Positions 35,706 to 48,506 are shown, counted from the first letter of the stretch. The stretch: DNA of 64,000 nucleotides from Callorhinus ursinus (GCF_003265705.1 NW_020312848.1:53672765-53736764), one strand, 5' to 3'. Made by a program: numbers and translations. Notes: a model not told the origin generated them from the sequence alone.

Positions 35706-38040
35706 TGCCTTACGATTCTCAGTCAATATTTATCAAATTGGAAATCTGGAGTGCAGGGTGTAGTATCAATATAAAAGAACTATAAGACATGGTAATTCCC
35801 CAAGATACTTACAATCTGCTATCAGCATGCTACACCTATGCTTCTTGGCTTCAGTTCTGAGATACTCTCTTGAATGTCTAAGTACATGACAATGACAAGA
35901 GAAATGGGACAGTAGGGAAATCCTATGCCCACTTAGAAAGCTTTGTGGCTGTAGTCTGTCCTTTGAGGTGCACAATGTCATGTTACAAAGACGTTAACAT
36001 TAACACAGCATCCCACAGCAGTAAGAAAATCCATAACTCTCCATTGGATGCCAACACACTGGTTGGAAAGCATAATATGATACAACTTTCCTCTTCATTT
36101 GGGACATTTCTATATTGTATTAGAGCACTGTGTACTATTTCAGTTGATCAGTGTTCCAAATGTAAGCTGGGGTTTCGTGCCAGGTGGCATGCCTGAGACA
36201 CATAAAGATTTTATGGCTAACAGATGTAGAGAAACGTATGGCTTTCTCAGATTTACAGTAGACATATTTTCTTAAGAGATACACAGTGTATTTATTTTGT
36301 TAATCAATATTTGAGATAATGAAATTGTTACCTAAATATAGCCCTTCCAAATTCCAGTTGAATCCTTATGAACTAAATATAAACTGTCTAGGGCTTTAGT
36401 GAATCATTTGTTCGATTTTTATATTGCCTTGCATATACAGAAATAACAAAATCGTATTAAAACATGCAAACTATAATCTAGTGGGCATACACAAATTCTA
36501 GCCCATGTGCACAAAAATATTCGTTTTTTATTGTGCATTCTTTTTTTGCCACCATTTCCCTTTTTATTCTGTAAAAATCTACTCCCCATTTGTAAAAAGA
36601 GTACATTTTAAAAGAATTGTATAAACAGGGAAATAGATTGGAAATAGAAATATTTAAAGTTGTTTTACTTTAGAATGAAGACAGTTTGTTGTGACAAGAA
36701 ATATAAAACGATGTTTTTTTATTCTTTCAAAAATAGGAATACTAAAAATACTGTTTTGCACCAGTTTCCACTTCAAAGAATGTCTTGCAACCCTGTTGTT
36801 GAATTGTATAGTTTTCTTAAAATATTTCAACGAAAAATAAACAGTATTGAAATTGGATGTGTCCCAAATAAGACATTATTTAAAATTGTGTAGACTGATA
36901 ACAGTCAATTTTATTAAGTAAGCGGATTCCCTATGTGGTATTGGGAAAATCATTTTTTGATTTTCATAGTTGTATATTATGGTGGATAATCTTGTAATGT
37001 ACCATTATGTCTGAAGATATTTTCTGTTACTCTGTATCCAACTTATGATTATTTAGTCTGCAAATGCTTAAACTAAAACTTCTTTCAAGGTAGTGGTTAA
37101 CAGTTGTTTTCAAAGCAAATGCTAGGTCTGTGAAGGCATTCCTTAATATTTTCTCTTTCTTTCTTTTCTGGCAGTAAGAATTTGATTTGTGTTCATGTTC
37201 TGAGTTCCTTCAGTGTTCATAGTATGGCTGTTGAAATCTATACTTCATATGATCTCATTGTACTGCCTGCATTTCATTAATGACTGATTCTTTCTAAGTC
37301 TTGGGGAGTGGAATATTTTTCATATGACACTACCCAAAATGAGTATAGTGCACCAGCTGCAAAAACCACAGACCATCTGATTTTGTGGCTTTTGAGGGTG
37401 TGAAAAGTTCAATTGCTTAAAGTAAAGCTTATATCTGTATTATACCATATGGAAGTGGGACTACTGTAGACTTAGGACAAATGTCAAAAATATTATATTC
37501 CCATCAGTAGTCTTGTTTCAAATAAAGATGAGTAATGTACTTATGTTGCATTTGACCTTCTTAACCTTTGGCTACTTAATTATGGTTTTTATAGTTACAC
37601 GAATACCAACTTGATCAAAGAAAGAAAAATAAATGATTATGCACAGATTTAAAATAATTTTTATGATTTTTAAAGTTAACTTATGGTTATATAGGATTTC
37701 TGTTATGAAATTTTAAACAACCATAATGATGTAGGAAATTATAGAAATTACAGAAACTAAGTTTTGCATTCGTTTAAAAATAATTTGATCTTGAGTAATT
37801 TTAAATCAGTTAATTTATAGGAATTGTAACATAACAAGCAATTTGAAAATAAATGAAAAGATTTATATATGCCCTTGGTCCTGATATAGCTGTGATCTTT
37901 TTTAAGAACAACCATTTAAACCAAGTAATAATATTTTATAAATGTTGATTATAGAAAATAACTTTAAGAAATCCCCAACCTATAAACGATATATGAATGT
38001 ACCACCAAAATAATATGTATCTACTGGGTGTGTCTACTAG
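35706..38040. other. Unassigned AT-rich DNA
   Basis: Frames at 35766-35981, 35945-36196 and 36660-36893 show no family signature. No repeat recognised with confidence. Confidence 0.45.
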
Positions 38041-38059
38041 GCTTCCTCTGGAGAACAAA

Positions 38060-38205
38060 ATGTACATATATATGTGTATTTGTGTGTACACACACAAATG
38101 GATACACATATACACTTACATGTTATTTATATATGAAATATTTTAATATTTATTTTAATGCATATGAAATATTTTTATTTAAATATACACATATGTATAT
38201 ATATT
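38060..38205. repeat. TA/CA/TG-rich low-complexity tract
   Basis: Mixed 'tgtgtacacacaca', 'tacacatatacac' and 'atatgtatatatat' segments, an eroded dinucleotide repeat. Confidence 0.7.
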
Positions 38206-38791
38206 GTTTACGATAGGAAAAATTTAAGACATAGTCACACGCATTCTTGCATTTTGTATTTTCTTGGTAGATTTGCAGTGCCAGCTTATTTCTAATCCCT
38301 TGGCAGTTAATGCTGTCACCCCCACCAATTTCATACTGCAGCAACAATTCCAAGCCTGAAATTTGATACTCAGACATATAAGGTTATATCAAAATGGAGT
38401 CTTAGAAAATTTCCTCAAATAACAGACATTTATTTTTGGAAAATATCTGGCAGACTTATATATGAGTATTTTGTGCATTGAACAAGATACGAGGTTACTA
38501 AAATAAACTTTGTCAATTGCTGTAGTGCTGATTTAAAAAACAAGGATGTGTGGGGAAGTAGGTTAGCAGAAGAGGAATGTGAGCAATGCTGGGGTCAATT
38601 AAACAGCATAGGGGAAGTGATTTGTCAGAGATTCTGTTAGGAAAGAATCAGGACTTTCTTGCTACCCAATTTCTGTTTGGGTAATATAAAATAAATAATA
38701 TATTCATGCACAGTATTTAAAAATCTTGACCCTTTAAAAAAGGACTTTTAAGAGAAAAACTGGTGAAAAGATATAATTTTAAAGACACTCT
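38206..38791. other. Unassigned DNA
   Basis: Nothing recognised. Confidence 0.45.
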
Positions 38792-38806
38792 AAAATGTAA
38801 AAACAG

Positions 38807-38987
38807 GGTGCCTCTGTGTGCTCAGTTGGTTAAGCATCCGACTCTTGATTTCCGCCCAGGTCATGATCTCAGTCAGGGTGGTGAGATAGAGCCCTGCATG
38901 GAGCTCTGTGCTGGGCATGGAGCCTACTTAAGATTCCCTCTCTTCCTCTCCCTCTGCCCTTCCCCCACTTCAAAAAAACAATAAAAT
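38807..38987 (+). mobile_element. SINEC SINE, intermediate type
   Basis: 'gggtgcctctgtgtgctcag', 'caggtcatgatctcag', 'catggagcctacttaag' and a TC-rich end. Perfect target duplication 'aaaatgtaaaaacag' at 38792-38806 and 38988-39002. The 73 aa frame at 38763-38984 is mostly SINE. Confidence 0.95.
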
Positions 38988-39319
38988 AAAATGTAAAAAC
39001 AGTTTGAAAACTCATGAATGGAAACATAATCAAATAAAAAATCAACATTTCTAGATAATCTGACTATATAAAAATCTCCTTTACTCTTTTTGCTTTAATT
39101 TTTATTTGCTTGATTCTTAACCATCCTGTTAAATAGTTAAACAGATTATGACAGTTGAAATATGAGAGCTTTATATCAAGCATTATCAAGGATGTCTAAT
39201 TACCTTTAACAACATTGGTAAATCAAAACCTTTTAACAAGTGAAAGCTTAAACATTAGATACCATGACAGAAGTGTAACTTTTTTTATATGGTTGACATC
39301 TAAACTCACCATTCCTTGC

Positions 39320-39600
39320 TTTTTTCTTTTTTATTCTTTACTCCATTTACTGTACCTCCACTGATTTATCTTTCTTTCCCATGCTTTTTTTTCTTTTCTT
39401 TCTTTTAAGGACACCCCTTTTCCTGTACTCATATTTTTCTCCCCTAGATGTTTAAGGCATGCTGCCCCATGTCATTAAAAATCAGGTTCTTGAACCATTT
39501 CAAGCGTCTTTTTTTTTTTCTTTTCTCCCTTTCTCTCCTATTTTACTTTCTCTATTCCTGGTTCTGGTTCTCCATCTCTCTCATTCTACTCCACTAGGAG
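39320..39600. repeat. Polypyrimidine-rich tracts
   Basis: Long T/C-rich runs at 39320-39415 and 39505-39600 with few purines on the plus strand. Confidence 0.7.
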
Positions 39601-39693
39601 CTTTAGTAAGTCAAAACTTATTTAGAAATTTCTGACATACCTGTTACTTAGCTTTGTATCAGCTATTTCTGGTTCTTCTTGCAAAGCCTGGTC

Positions 39694-39835
39694 TTATGGA
39701 TATAATACTGGCTAGAATCCAAAAGTCACTGGCTGAGTCCAACTCTGGCCCCAGCTTTCTTATATATAAAATTAGGAGATCAAAATAGACCAGACTGACT
39801 TTCCGTGCAACTCTAAAATTCTATGAAGTATGCTT
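39694..39835 (+). mobile_element. MIR-like SINE (MIR3 type)
   Basis: 'ccagctttcttatatataaa', 'ttaggagatcaaaatagacc' and 'aactctaaaattctatgaag' correspond to the MIR-type 'tcagtttcctcatctgtaaa ... ctctaaaattctatgatt' end. Confidence 0.55.
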
Positions 39836-40440
39836 AGATGTATGGAGTCAGGAAGGCTGGATTTTTTACCTTGGGAAGAGAGAGGGATGCTTTTACAAGG
39901 GCTACATAATGTGACCGCACCCTACCCTGCGGGAGTCTCCAGGTTCAAGTCAGAGAATCCAAACATCAGTTCACAGCTATCCAAACCTTGCCTCAGTTTT
40001 CCCTGACAGCCAAATGGGCTCATGATAGGGCCAGAACCTGTAGCAATATAATGTCCCAAAAATATTTCACAGCCAGAATTTTAAGATTCTAGTTGTGAAC
40101 AATGTCTGACGATTATAGATCATACAGGTGGATGTAGACTTCTAGAGAGGCACATTGCTTCTGTCTGAATAATGCATTCTACCACAAAATAATTATTATA
40201 GAGGTGGGGTTAGACACTGCCTTTGTCCGAACAATGCTTGTGGTGTTACCATATTTTTCTCTCTTCCTCAAAAGCACCTTAGACTAACTATAGATCTCAG
40301 ATGCAATTGAGAGATACTTGAAGCAAATGGTAACTAACATTTAATAACTAAGGCATTTCATTAAAAGTTCTAATATGCAACAGTGTATTTCTTATAGGAA
40401 TGTGTAGGTTTAAGTGATAAAATTCAAAGGATAAAGCATT
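39836..40440. other. Unassigned DNA
   Basis: A weak local duplication may be present at about 40130-40255 ('tgtctgaataatgc' and 'tgtccgaacaatgc'). No family recognised. Confidence 0.4.
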
Positions 40441-40585
40441 AACAGTATTATGAGTTGGGAACTATTATCATTCCATTTTAGTGATAAGGAAGATGAGGCT
40501 TATAGGTATTATAGAGTAAGGAGCCCAAAGTCACAAGCCAGTGAATAGTGGAACAGGAAACAATGTTAGAGCTGTCTTTTCATTA
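40441..40585 (-). mobile_element. MIR SINE
   Basis: 'ttccattttagtgataagg', 'aagatgaggcttataggt', 'gagcccaaagtcacaagcc' and 'agtgaatagtggaacagg' match reversed MIR. Confidence 0.75.
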
Positions 40586-41507
40586 GGTACATCAAATAAT
40601 TTCGCATTTATCATTTATTCTGTTTTCCTTTGTGGTAGTATATATTTTGAGTGTATGATACCTATTTATTTATTTGAGTCTATGATATTTAAAATATCAT
40701 AACTGTTTCTAAGATTCTGTTTAAGGAACAATAGAATTTTACATAAGAGGCATTTTGAGAGTTTCATTTACTTTACCAAAAAACTAGGGTTAATTTCTTG
40801 CCTTACATCTTCACTCATGTTATTAGCATGTTTTATAGTCAATTAAACATGAAAATAGAAGAAGTAATAATTTATGGAGATGCATACTGGTATGGATGGG
40901 GTTTATTAATTAAGTCAATTGGTGTCTAAAATCCTAGGTTAATCTTATTTGTTACACTTATAATGTTTCTGAATCATAAAATAATTGCATAATTATGAAT
41001 TACACATTGATTAAAGTGATTTTTAAAGGATGACCACAGTTGGACTTATGGAGTATCTCTTGAGGAAATTCCATGAAACAAAACCTCCCCACTTATACAT
41101 AGAGAAAATGACTTTAAAATATCACTAAAGATCTATATAGCACTAGATGTCAAGAAATAAACAATGCCTGTCTAAAAAGTAGCCACACATTAAATATATC
41201 CCAAATGAATGAAAGAATGAATGGTCATCACCACTCAAAATTGATGTCTTCTATTTATGTTTTCTTCGTTGCTGATGCTATTTTCTTAGAGTCATTGAAC
41301 ATTCTCCTTGTATGAATCTCTCAGTGGCCTCATTTAATGTCATTTGCAGTGTAGTACTGAGGCCGCTCAGAATGAAGTTGGCTGTGGTGCCTCGATTAAG
41401 CTCCTCTCATGGGAGCCCCGGCTATGGTTTCAGGAGTCCTTCAGTATATAGCTGACTCTAATTCCAGAGGTCAGGGATAACTAAGAAGGCATTTCTTAAA
41501 TACTTTT
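40586..41507. other. Unassigned DNA
   Basis: A small GC-richer patch lies at 41360-41440. No gene or repeat recognised. Confidence 0.45.
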
Positions 41508-42335
41508 AACAGCTTTATTAAGGAATATTGGCATAAACTGCATATATTTAAAGTGTATAATTTGTTAAGTATGTATGTCTGTACAAACATCATCCAGTCA
41601 AGACTATGGACATATCTGGCAACCCCAAAGTTTTTTCATGCTCCTTTCTGTCCCTCCTTCCCACCTGTCCTTGCCTCTACCCCTTCTGCAAGCAACCACT
41701 GATTTGCTTTATGTCATTATCGATTAGTTTGAATTTTTTAGGATTTTAAATATATGGAAAAATATCTTTGCTTGTACTCCTTTTTGTCTACCACTTTTCA
41801 CTCACATTAATTATTCTGAGATTCATCTCTGTTGTGTTTATCAATTCCACATTATTGCTGAGTCATATTCTACTACCTGCATTGTATAAGTTTATCATTT
41901 CACTTGTTAATGGACACTTGGGTTGTTTTCAGGTTTGGGCTATTAAGCATCAATCTGCTATTGGGCATTTATGTACAAGTTTTTATGTGGACATAGGTTT
42001 TTCATTTCTCTTGGGTAAATACCTGGGAGTGGAATGGCTGGGTCATACAGTAGGTGTATATTGAACTTTCTAAGAAACTTCTAAACTGTTTTCCAAAGTA
42101 GTTGTGTAATACTATATTCCCATCAGCATTGACTGAGGATTCCAGTTTTACCTATCCTTGCTAAAATTTGGTATGGTAATTTAAGCCATTTAAATAGGTA
42201 TCTGGTAGTATCTCTGTGTAGTTTGAATTTGCAATTTCTTAATGACTAATGATATTGAGTATTTTTTCATAAGTTGATTTCCCTTCTGTATACCTCTTTA
42301 GAAATGTCTGCTCAAATATCTTGCCCATTTTTGAA
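41508..42335 (-). mobile_element. Old L1 LINE, ORF2 end and 3' UTR (L1M type)
   Basis: Reverse L1: 'agctttattaaggaatatt' near the 3' end, 'caagcaaccactgatttgc', 'taatggacacttgggttg', 'taaatacctgggagtgga' and 'atatcttgcccatttttg'. The 3' UTR text fits the older L1MB-L1MD group. Heavily decayed; the 98 aa plus-strand frame at 41768-42064 is antisense L1. Confidence 0.8.
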
Positions 42336-42671
42336 AGGATTTCTAGAAAGCAACAAGGACTTTTCTTGCATTGAGATACATATCTTGTCTAAAGAGCTGG
42401 TATGAGTTATCCTGCCACAACTTATGTAATTGTGTTAAAAATATTTGTAAAATTATTCCCATGCTTCTTTATATAGCATTTGATAGTCAGTGGTCCATGT
42501 CTGTTGCAGTGGAATTTGAGCAATACAACAAACTTGTTTATTTGTAAAATAAAAGCAAACTATTAGAATAAAGTATAATTTACACCATTGCTATTTTCAA
42601 GAATATATAGGATGCTAATGGTATATTAGTTGTTGGTAGGTACATCATATCAATTGAAAACTTTGTAGCTT
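42336..42671. other. Unassigned AT-rich DNA
   Basis: Nothing recognised. Confidence 0.4.
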
Positions 42672-42782
42672 TATTTATTTTTAATTTTTTTTAAGTAATC
42701 TTTATACACAACGTGGGGCTCAAACTCACAGCCTTGAGACTAAGAGTTGCATGTTCTTCTGACTAAGCCAGCCGGGCACCCC
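42672..42782 (-). mobile_element. Old truncated SINEC SINE
   Basis: 'aacgtggggctcaaactcac', 'gactaagagttgcatgttc' and 'agccagccgggcacccc' are the reversed head of an old SINEC. Only about 110 bp. Confidence 0.8.
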
Positions 42783-43288
42783 AGGAGTTTTATTGTATAT
42801 TAAATGTGAATACTGGACAATATTGTCTTTAAAAAAGAAGAAGAAATTATTATATGTCTAGAATAAGTAGTTTTTAAACAGTACTTTTAAGGTAAATTGC
42901 AAATATTGGTGCTTGTTAATCTAAATAAAAGCATAACTCAATCAAAATTCAGTTGCTTTTACTTTATTTTCTTAAGAGTTATCAAATCTATTTTACTTTA
43001 AATATATTTTGTTTTACTTAGTTTTATCAAATATATATATTTTTCTCTATCACCATAAAAAGTATCATATAAAGTAATAATTAGTATCCCCAAATGCTAC
43101 AACATAAAATGTAAAACCTGGGCTCCTTGAGACAGAAATCATACTCTCTATTATATTATCGTACAATATATAATAAGTGTTAATGGCACAGGTGGGAGAA
43201 TCTGTGTGTTTTTAGAATTCTACTTTGTGATGAATCCGGCAGGCAACACCAACAGCAAAGAAGGCAACAAATAGCAGTGTAAATCATT
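42783..43288. other. Unassigned AT-rich DNA
   Basis: A short (TA)n stretch near 43030. Nothing else recognised. Confidence 0.45.
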
Positions 43289-43707
43289 GTATTAGTTCGT
43301 TAGGCCTGCCATAACAAAGTACCACAGATTGGGTGGCTTAAACAACAGGATTTATTTTCTCATAGTCTGGAGCCCAGAAATTCTAGATCCAGTTGTTGGC
43401 CAAGTTAGTTCCTTCTGAGGGGTGAGAGGGAAAGTTTGTTCTAGGCCTTTCTCCTTGGCTTGTAGATGGCTGATTTCTCCCTGTGCCTTCACATTGTCTT
43501 CCTTATGTGCTTGTTAGTGCCCACATTTCTTTTTCTTATAGAGACACAGTCATATTGGATTGGGGTCTACTCTTATGACCTCATTCTAACTTAAATACCT
43601 CTCTAAAGATCCTGTCTCCAACGAGTGTCACATTCTGATATACTAGGGATTAGAACTTTAACAAATGAATGGGGGTGGGGAGGAGGGGCACAGTTCAGCC
43701 CATAACA
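43289..43707 (-). mobile_element. Complete solitary MaLR-like LTR (MLT1 type)
   Basis: Starts TGTATTAGTTCGTTAGGC and ends CAGCCCATAACA on the plus strand, 419 bp with TG/CA termini. Landmarks: 'ccataacaaagtaccacag', 'gggtggcttaaacaacag', 'ccttggcttgtagatggc' and 'tgacctcattctaactta'. The LTR reads on the minus strand. No internal region flanks it, so it is a solo LTR formed by recombination. Target duplication is no longer clear. Confidence 0.75.
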
Positions 43708-44541
43708 ATTGTCCTTTATCCTAGTAGTTCTAAAATTATATTTATGGTGGTTTTGACAGCTTTTCAGATGAAGCCTCCAAGTCTAATTTGAATGCCCAGA
43801 AAACTATATTCCTGAGTCCTTCAACGCAGTAGATATGGGGAAGAGAGGTTTTGCTGCTTTACCTACAATGAGCTTAGGCTGAGAAGTATCTAATTCCTCT
43901 CTCAGGAGCGGGGATTTCTTGAGACCACAGTCAGCTTCTCACCAATGATCTATACGATAGTCCTTTAGCTCCATGAAAAACCCCACAGAACTCTTCCTAT
44001 CCTGGCATGACAGAAATCTTCTAGCCGTGTTTTCGTGGCCAAAGACAAATCTTTCCTGTCAAGATTGCTGTCTGAAGTCTCATTTCCTCACTCCTGTATA
44101 GATGATCTCCAAGGCACCTATTGTTCACAAACCTTTCCTCAGAGATCATCTCTTCTGTTGCCATTTGTTAAGCTATAGATGAGCCTTTTCTTTATCAGGG
44201 GCTCTTTCCCAGCAGAATTTGAAGGCAGGTTTAATATCATCCTAGGTCCCCAAACCAACTCTCACTCTTTTAACCATCCCTCAATGAAAGATGATACTCA
44301 CATACTTCCAAGCACGGTTCTGGGCATACGAGCTGTAATGCCAACCTCCTTTTTCACTGTGAAATCATATTGGAATTTGCATGAGAGTGATGCCATTGTG
44401 GATTGAAACAACATTCAGTCCATTCTAGTTTCTTTTCAAACTTCTTACTTTTTAACTTTCTTTTAAAAATCATCTGAAAGCTTGGGTGATTTCTCTATTA
44501 ACACTTTACTGCCTATAGACCTTGCAAGTGATCAGACCATT
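43708..44541. other. Unassigned DNA
   Basis: The 75 aa frame at 44179-44406 has no recognised family. Nothing else seen. Confidence 0.4.
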
Positions 44542-44552
44542 TCTGAAACTTC

Positions 44553-45209
44553 GTTTTTTTTAAAAAAAATTCATTGTTATGTTAATCACCATACATTACA
44601 TCATTAGTTTTGGATGTAGTGTTCCATGATTCATTGTTTGTGTATAACACCCAGTGCTCCACGCAGAACATGCCCTCCTTAATACCCATCACCAGGCTAA
44701 CCCATCCCCCCACCCCCTCCCCTCTAGAACCCTCAGTTTGTTTTTCAGAGTCCACAGTCTCTCATGGTTTATCTCCCCCTCCGATTTCCCCCCCCTTCAT
44801 TCTTCCCCTCCTGCTATCTTCTTCTTTTTTTTTTTTAATGTACATTGTATTATTTGTTTCAGAGGTACAGATCTGTGATTCAACAGTCTTGCACAATTCA
44901 CAGCGCTCACCGTAGCACATACCCTCCCCAATGTCCATCACCCAGCCACCCCATCCCTCCCACCCCCACCACTCCAGCAACCCTCAGTTTGTTTCCTGAG
45001 ATTAAGAATTCCTCATATCAGTGAGGTCATATTTAACATGTCTTTCTCTGATTGACTTACTTCGCTCAGCATAACACCCTCCAGTTCCATCCATGTCGTT
45101 GCAAATGGCAAGATCTCATTCCTTTTGATGGCTGCATAATATCCCATTGTATGTGTGTGTGTGTGTGTGTATACCACATCTTCTTTATCCATTCATCTGT
45201 TGATGGACA
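44553..45209 (-). mobile_element. Young 5'-truncated L1, arctoid 3' UTR
   Basis: T-run at 44553-44562 is the tail of a minus-strand L1. The 3' UTR contains two related C-rich blocks ('ccaccccctcccctctag' and 'ccacccccaccactccagc') and ends in ORF2 C-terminal coding (minus-strand 'STDEWIKKMWYTHTHTH' near 45150-45200). Target duplication 'tctgaaacttc' at 44542-44552 and 45210-45220. The 72-101 aa frames on both strands are L1 sequence. A (TG)n run interrupts the ORF2 part. Confidence 0.93.
45151..45172. repeat. (TG)n microsatellite within L1
   Basis: About ten TG units at the ORF2 position that on the coding strand reads CACACA. Confidence 0.9.
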
Positions 45210-45220
45210 TCTGAAACTTC

Positions 45221-46146
45221 CTTTTAAAGGAATAACTCCTTTTATAAAACCCACTCCTCCTTTAAGTCTCAGGTCGTTCAACTGGGCCACCTTTGCTTCC
45301 CCTGCTCTCCACCATCATCCTTGGAACTTGAGGTCATTTCTCACATTCAGCAAATGATGTGGCATATAGCTTGTAGTCTTCCTCCCCATTCCACACCTCA
45401 CCATCACATGGATGATGTTGGAGTTTGTGTATGACTTACCTCAATGGCTGTATGGTCTCTTGACTAGTCCACATGGCCTTTATTTCTACTCTCCTTTAGC
45501 ACCCCGCTCCTGTTGTCACATCTGAACTTTGTTATTATCTGAAACAGCTTCACTCCCCAAATCTAAAAATCCAGTATTCCATTGTCTGGATTACCTTTAT
45601 CTTGTCATCTCTTTTTCTTCCTATTTCCACTACGTAGTCACTGGTCATGAATTTCTCCCAGCCTTTCTCCCTTTTCTATATTAACTTTGACTTCCATTCT
45701 CCTTCATCCTTTTATTATACCTGTCTGGCAGAATGCCAGCAGTGGTGAAGAGGTGCCCACCGAGGCTGTACTTTCCTTCGTTCTCTCCATCAGCCTGTCA
45801 GGGAGAACAAGTAAGCGTGAATCACTCCCATCTTAAAAAACAAAGGTCCTTCTGGATCCTGTAGATGATATCTCAGTTCTCTCTTAACTCCCTTCAAATC
45901 CAAGTTTCTAAATGACATGTATCTTCCCTCCCCACCCCCATATCATATAAGTTTGTTAAAGTAGTTATTCTGTGAATACCTACCTGCTCACTTATTTTTA
46001 ATTGATTAGTTCTCAAATGACATATGCATGAAAAATGTACAAATGACATTTCTAAATTTTTTTAATATGAGGTATTTTGAAAAGGTAGATGTTGTGGAGA
46101 GAGTGTATAAAGAGTATAATTATAGCTTTGATGTATGTATTTATAG
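45221..46146. other. Pyrimidine-rich unassigned sequence, possibly ancient repeat
   Basis: 45230-45930 is C/T-rich with text such as 'ctcccatcttaaaaaac' that recalls ancient LINE coding, but the order is not clear enough for a call. Confidence 0.3.
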
Positions 46147-46189
46147 GCAACTGAAATTATTTTCCTATGTGAAAACAAATGAACATTGC
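46147..46189 (+). repeat. 43-bp direct repeat, copy 1
   Basis: Begins 'gcaactgaaattattttcc' and ends 'aaatgaacattgc'. Identical over all 43 bases to 48464-48506. Not part of a recognised repeat family. Confidence 0.95.
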
Positions 46190-47392
46190 TATTTCTTTTT
46201 CTGTTGCTATTTGCAATCCTAAATTTTGCTTTTTGAGGAAATGAGTAAGTCATCCATTTATAATTATTTTTGTAATACATGACATATATATAACTAATAT
46301 TCTAACTTTTGTTCTCTATGTTTTAGAGTATTACAGTGGTGAAAAAATACTCTTTTGTCATCGGAATCAGCCCCCCTCCACTTCTAGGATTTAGGGAAAT
46401 AAAAATAATGGGCACTCTTTCAGAAACACACCAGGCTACTGGGGAACTGAGCACCTAGCCTGACCTGTGTGGGCCCCTCTGTGGAGTGAGCAAGTACCAG
46501 GTTAGTTTGGCCTCCATAGGTGGTTCAAGTCTGGAATGAGATCAAACTTGACTCTCACTTTGATTTACCTGTCCCATGGGGAGGCTGGAGCTACTTTGGG
46601 CTTTTAGGCTTGGGGCCTGTTCTATAAAGGTACCAGAATATCCAGTAACCATATGTGCAGTGTTTACCTTTGTTCTGGAGAAACAGAAATAAAGAATTCA
46701 TTTTTTAAAAATAATACACTTAGGTCAGAAATCAGGTACCATCATTTCTCTAAAAACTCTTCCTGTTTTCTATGGTTCAGATGAGATTCTTTTGGAATGT
46801 AATGAAGACTGGATTTTGGACCTGTATTTCAGTGGCCTGAAACATGCCACAGAGCTGATTTTTATCTGTAGCAAGTCACTTATGTCATTTTTAAAAATCA
46901 CTAACCTTTGATCTTGTATATCAGCAGAGAGACAAGTAGACTTTGTGTATCTGCATGGACCAACTGCTATAGCCTGGTGAAGAGGGTAGCCAAGGCTAGT
47001 TGAGGAAAAAGGGTTGAATAGCATTGCTTCTTACACCTCTCGGAAAGGTGCCTCTGTACCCTTTAATGCTCTCTTCTTCTAATGCCCTGGACTCCCTGCT
47101 TCTCTCATGTGGCCATTGACTTTTTAACATGGATAAACGTTTTGCTTACATTTTGGTACTTCAGATGCCAGAATCCTAAAGCAATAGTTAACTCTGTTCA
47201 AGCTACTTTTGCCCTCACTTGATGCATTTCTGGCCTTTAGCTTGCCATCATTTTAGTTAGTCCATTGCTCTCATTATTATGTTTATTTTCATTACTTACC
47301 ATTACCTAAGTGCCTCCGTTGAATTTTTATAAGACTGGCTTTTCCCCTTAAGAAGCCCTAAGTCATAAAAAATTAGCCTTACTCTCTCATAG
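46190..47392. other. Unassigned DNA with GC-richer patch
   Basis: 46360-46640 is GC-richer than its flanks and is followed by an AATAAA string near 46688. No family or exon can be supported. Confidence 0.4.
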
Positions 47393-47424
47393 TAATAAAT
47401 AAATGAGTAAATAAATAAATAAAA
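47393..47424. repeat. (TAAA)n simple repeat
   Basis: 'taaataaatgag' followed by 'taaataaataaataaa'. Confidence 0.85.
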
Positions 47425-48463
47425 TGTATCTTCTAGTACTTGGAGTAGCTTCCAGTTTCAGTTAAGGAACTGATTTTAACATTAACACATATTTGCATTT
47501 TGTCAATTTTGTGTGCCTCGTAGGTTGGTTAGTGACTGATCTGAGAAGTAATTTCATGAAATGACTAATCATCTTGTTATAAGCTACATGACATAAAGGA
47601 CATTCTGTTAATTCAGGGTCAGACCAGATGGTAAGGCAAGAAGGTGGCCTCTATGTGGCTAAACTTGAAAATGCACAATTGAGAAATTAAATGAGGACTC
47701 CAGGAAATAGCACCTCTAGGAAATATTTCCAGGAAATAACACTTACTCAGTTAGAGGGTAAGGAATGATTGCTGGTTGCTATAAATGCAAGCATCATATA
47801 TGTGTAAATTGGCAAGCTTGAAAGCCTGGGTTCAAAATCAAGGAAAGCTTTGTGAATACCACATGTTATTGCAGATTTCTTAAATAGTGTCAGTGAGAGT
47901 AGTAGAGAAACATTTTTATCAATTAAACTGATAAAACAGAGGCATCCTTCTAGTGTTTTTGTCAAAGCTGAGTAATGGTAGTTGTGATTCAAAACAATGA
48001 CAAGGACACTTGTGGCATATTATAGACATGGACTTCGTAAATTATATTCATGATTGAATTTAGAGTATTTCTAAAAACCAAGAGACACAAGGCTAGGCCA
48101 TAGTACTCAAACATTTTCTTAGGCATAAGGTCTCTGATATTTATGTGTGTGATGTGGGTAAGGGTCAGTTTTTGCCAGTGAAGAGCACATTTCAACCATT
48201 TGCCAATAAGAAAAGAGAGTTGACAAAGTCCTAGTCTCAGCTCACAGAATTGCTTGGAAGAAGTACTGATGTACTATCTAGATTATCATACTTTTCCTAA
48301 TAAGTTGATTAATACTCAGATTTTTTCTTGCCCATTCGAAAACCTTTCTAATACTGTAAGGATAGACTTTCATTTGCTGAGAATTTATCATAATAATACA
48401 TATGATTGCATGTATTTTGGGTGCTAACCAGTACAGAGTGTCACCATGTCTTGAAAAAATACT
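47425..48463. other. Unassigned AT-rich DNA
   Basis: Frames at 47747-47992 and 47989-48195 (minus) have no features of real genes. Confidence 0.45.
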
Positions 48464-48506
48464 GCAACTGAAATTATTTTCCTATGTGAAAACAAATGAA
48501 CATTGC
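48464..48506 (+). repeat. 43-bp direct repeat, copy 2
   Basis: Exact copy of 46147-46189, same orientation, 2,317 bp downstream. Confidence 0.95.

Noticed and set aside
44610..44980. Proline/serine-rich frames on both strands
   Set aside because: Translations of the C-rich 3' UTR of a young L1; the equivalent at 60968-61228 has the same cause.
46685..46700. AATAAA near 46688 as a polyadenylation signal of a gene
   Set aside because: No upstream exon or downstream GT-rich support, and this hexamer is frequent in AT-rich DNA.
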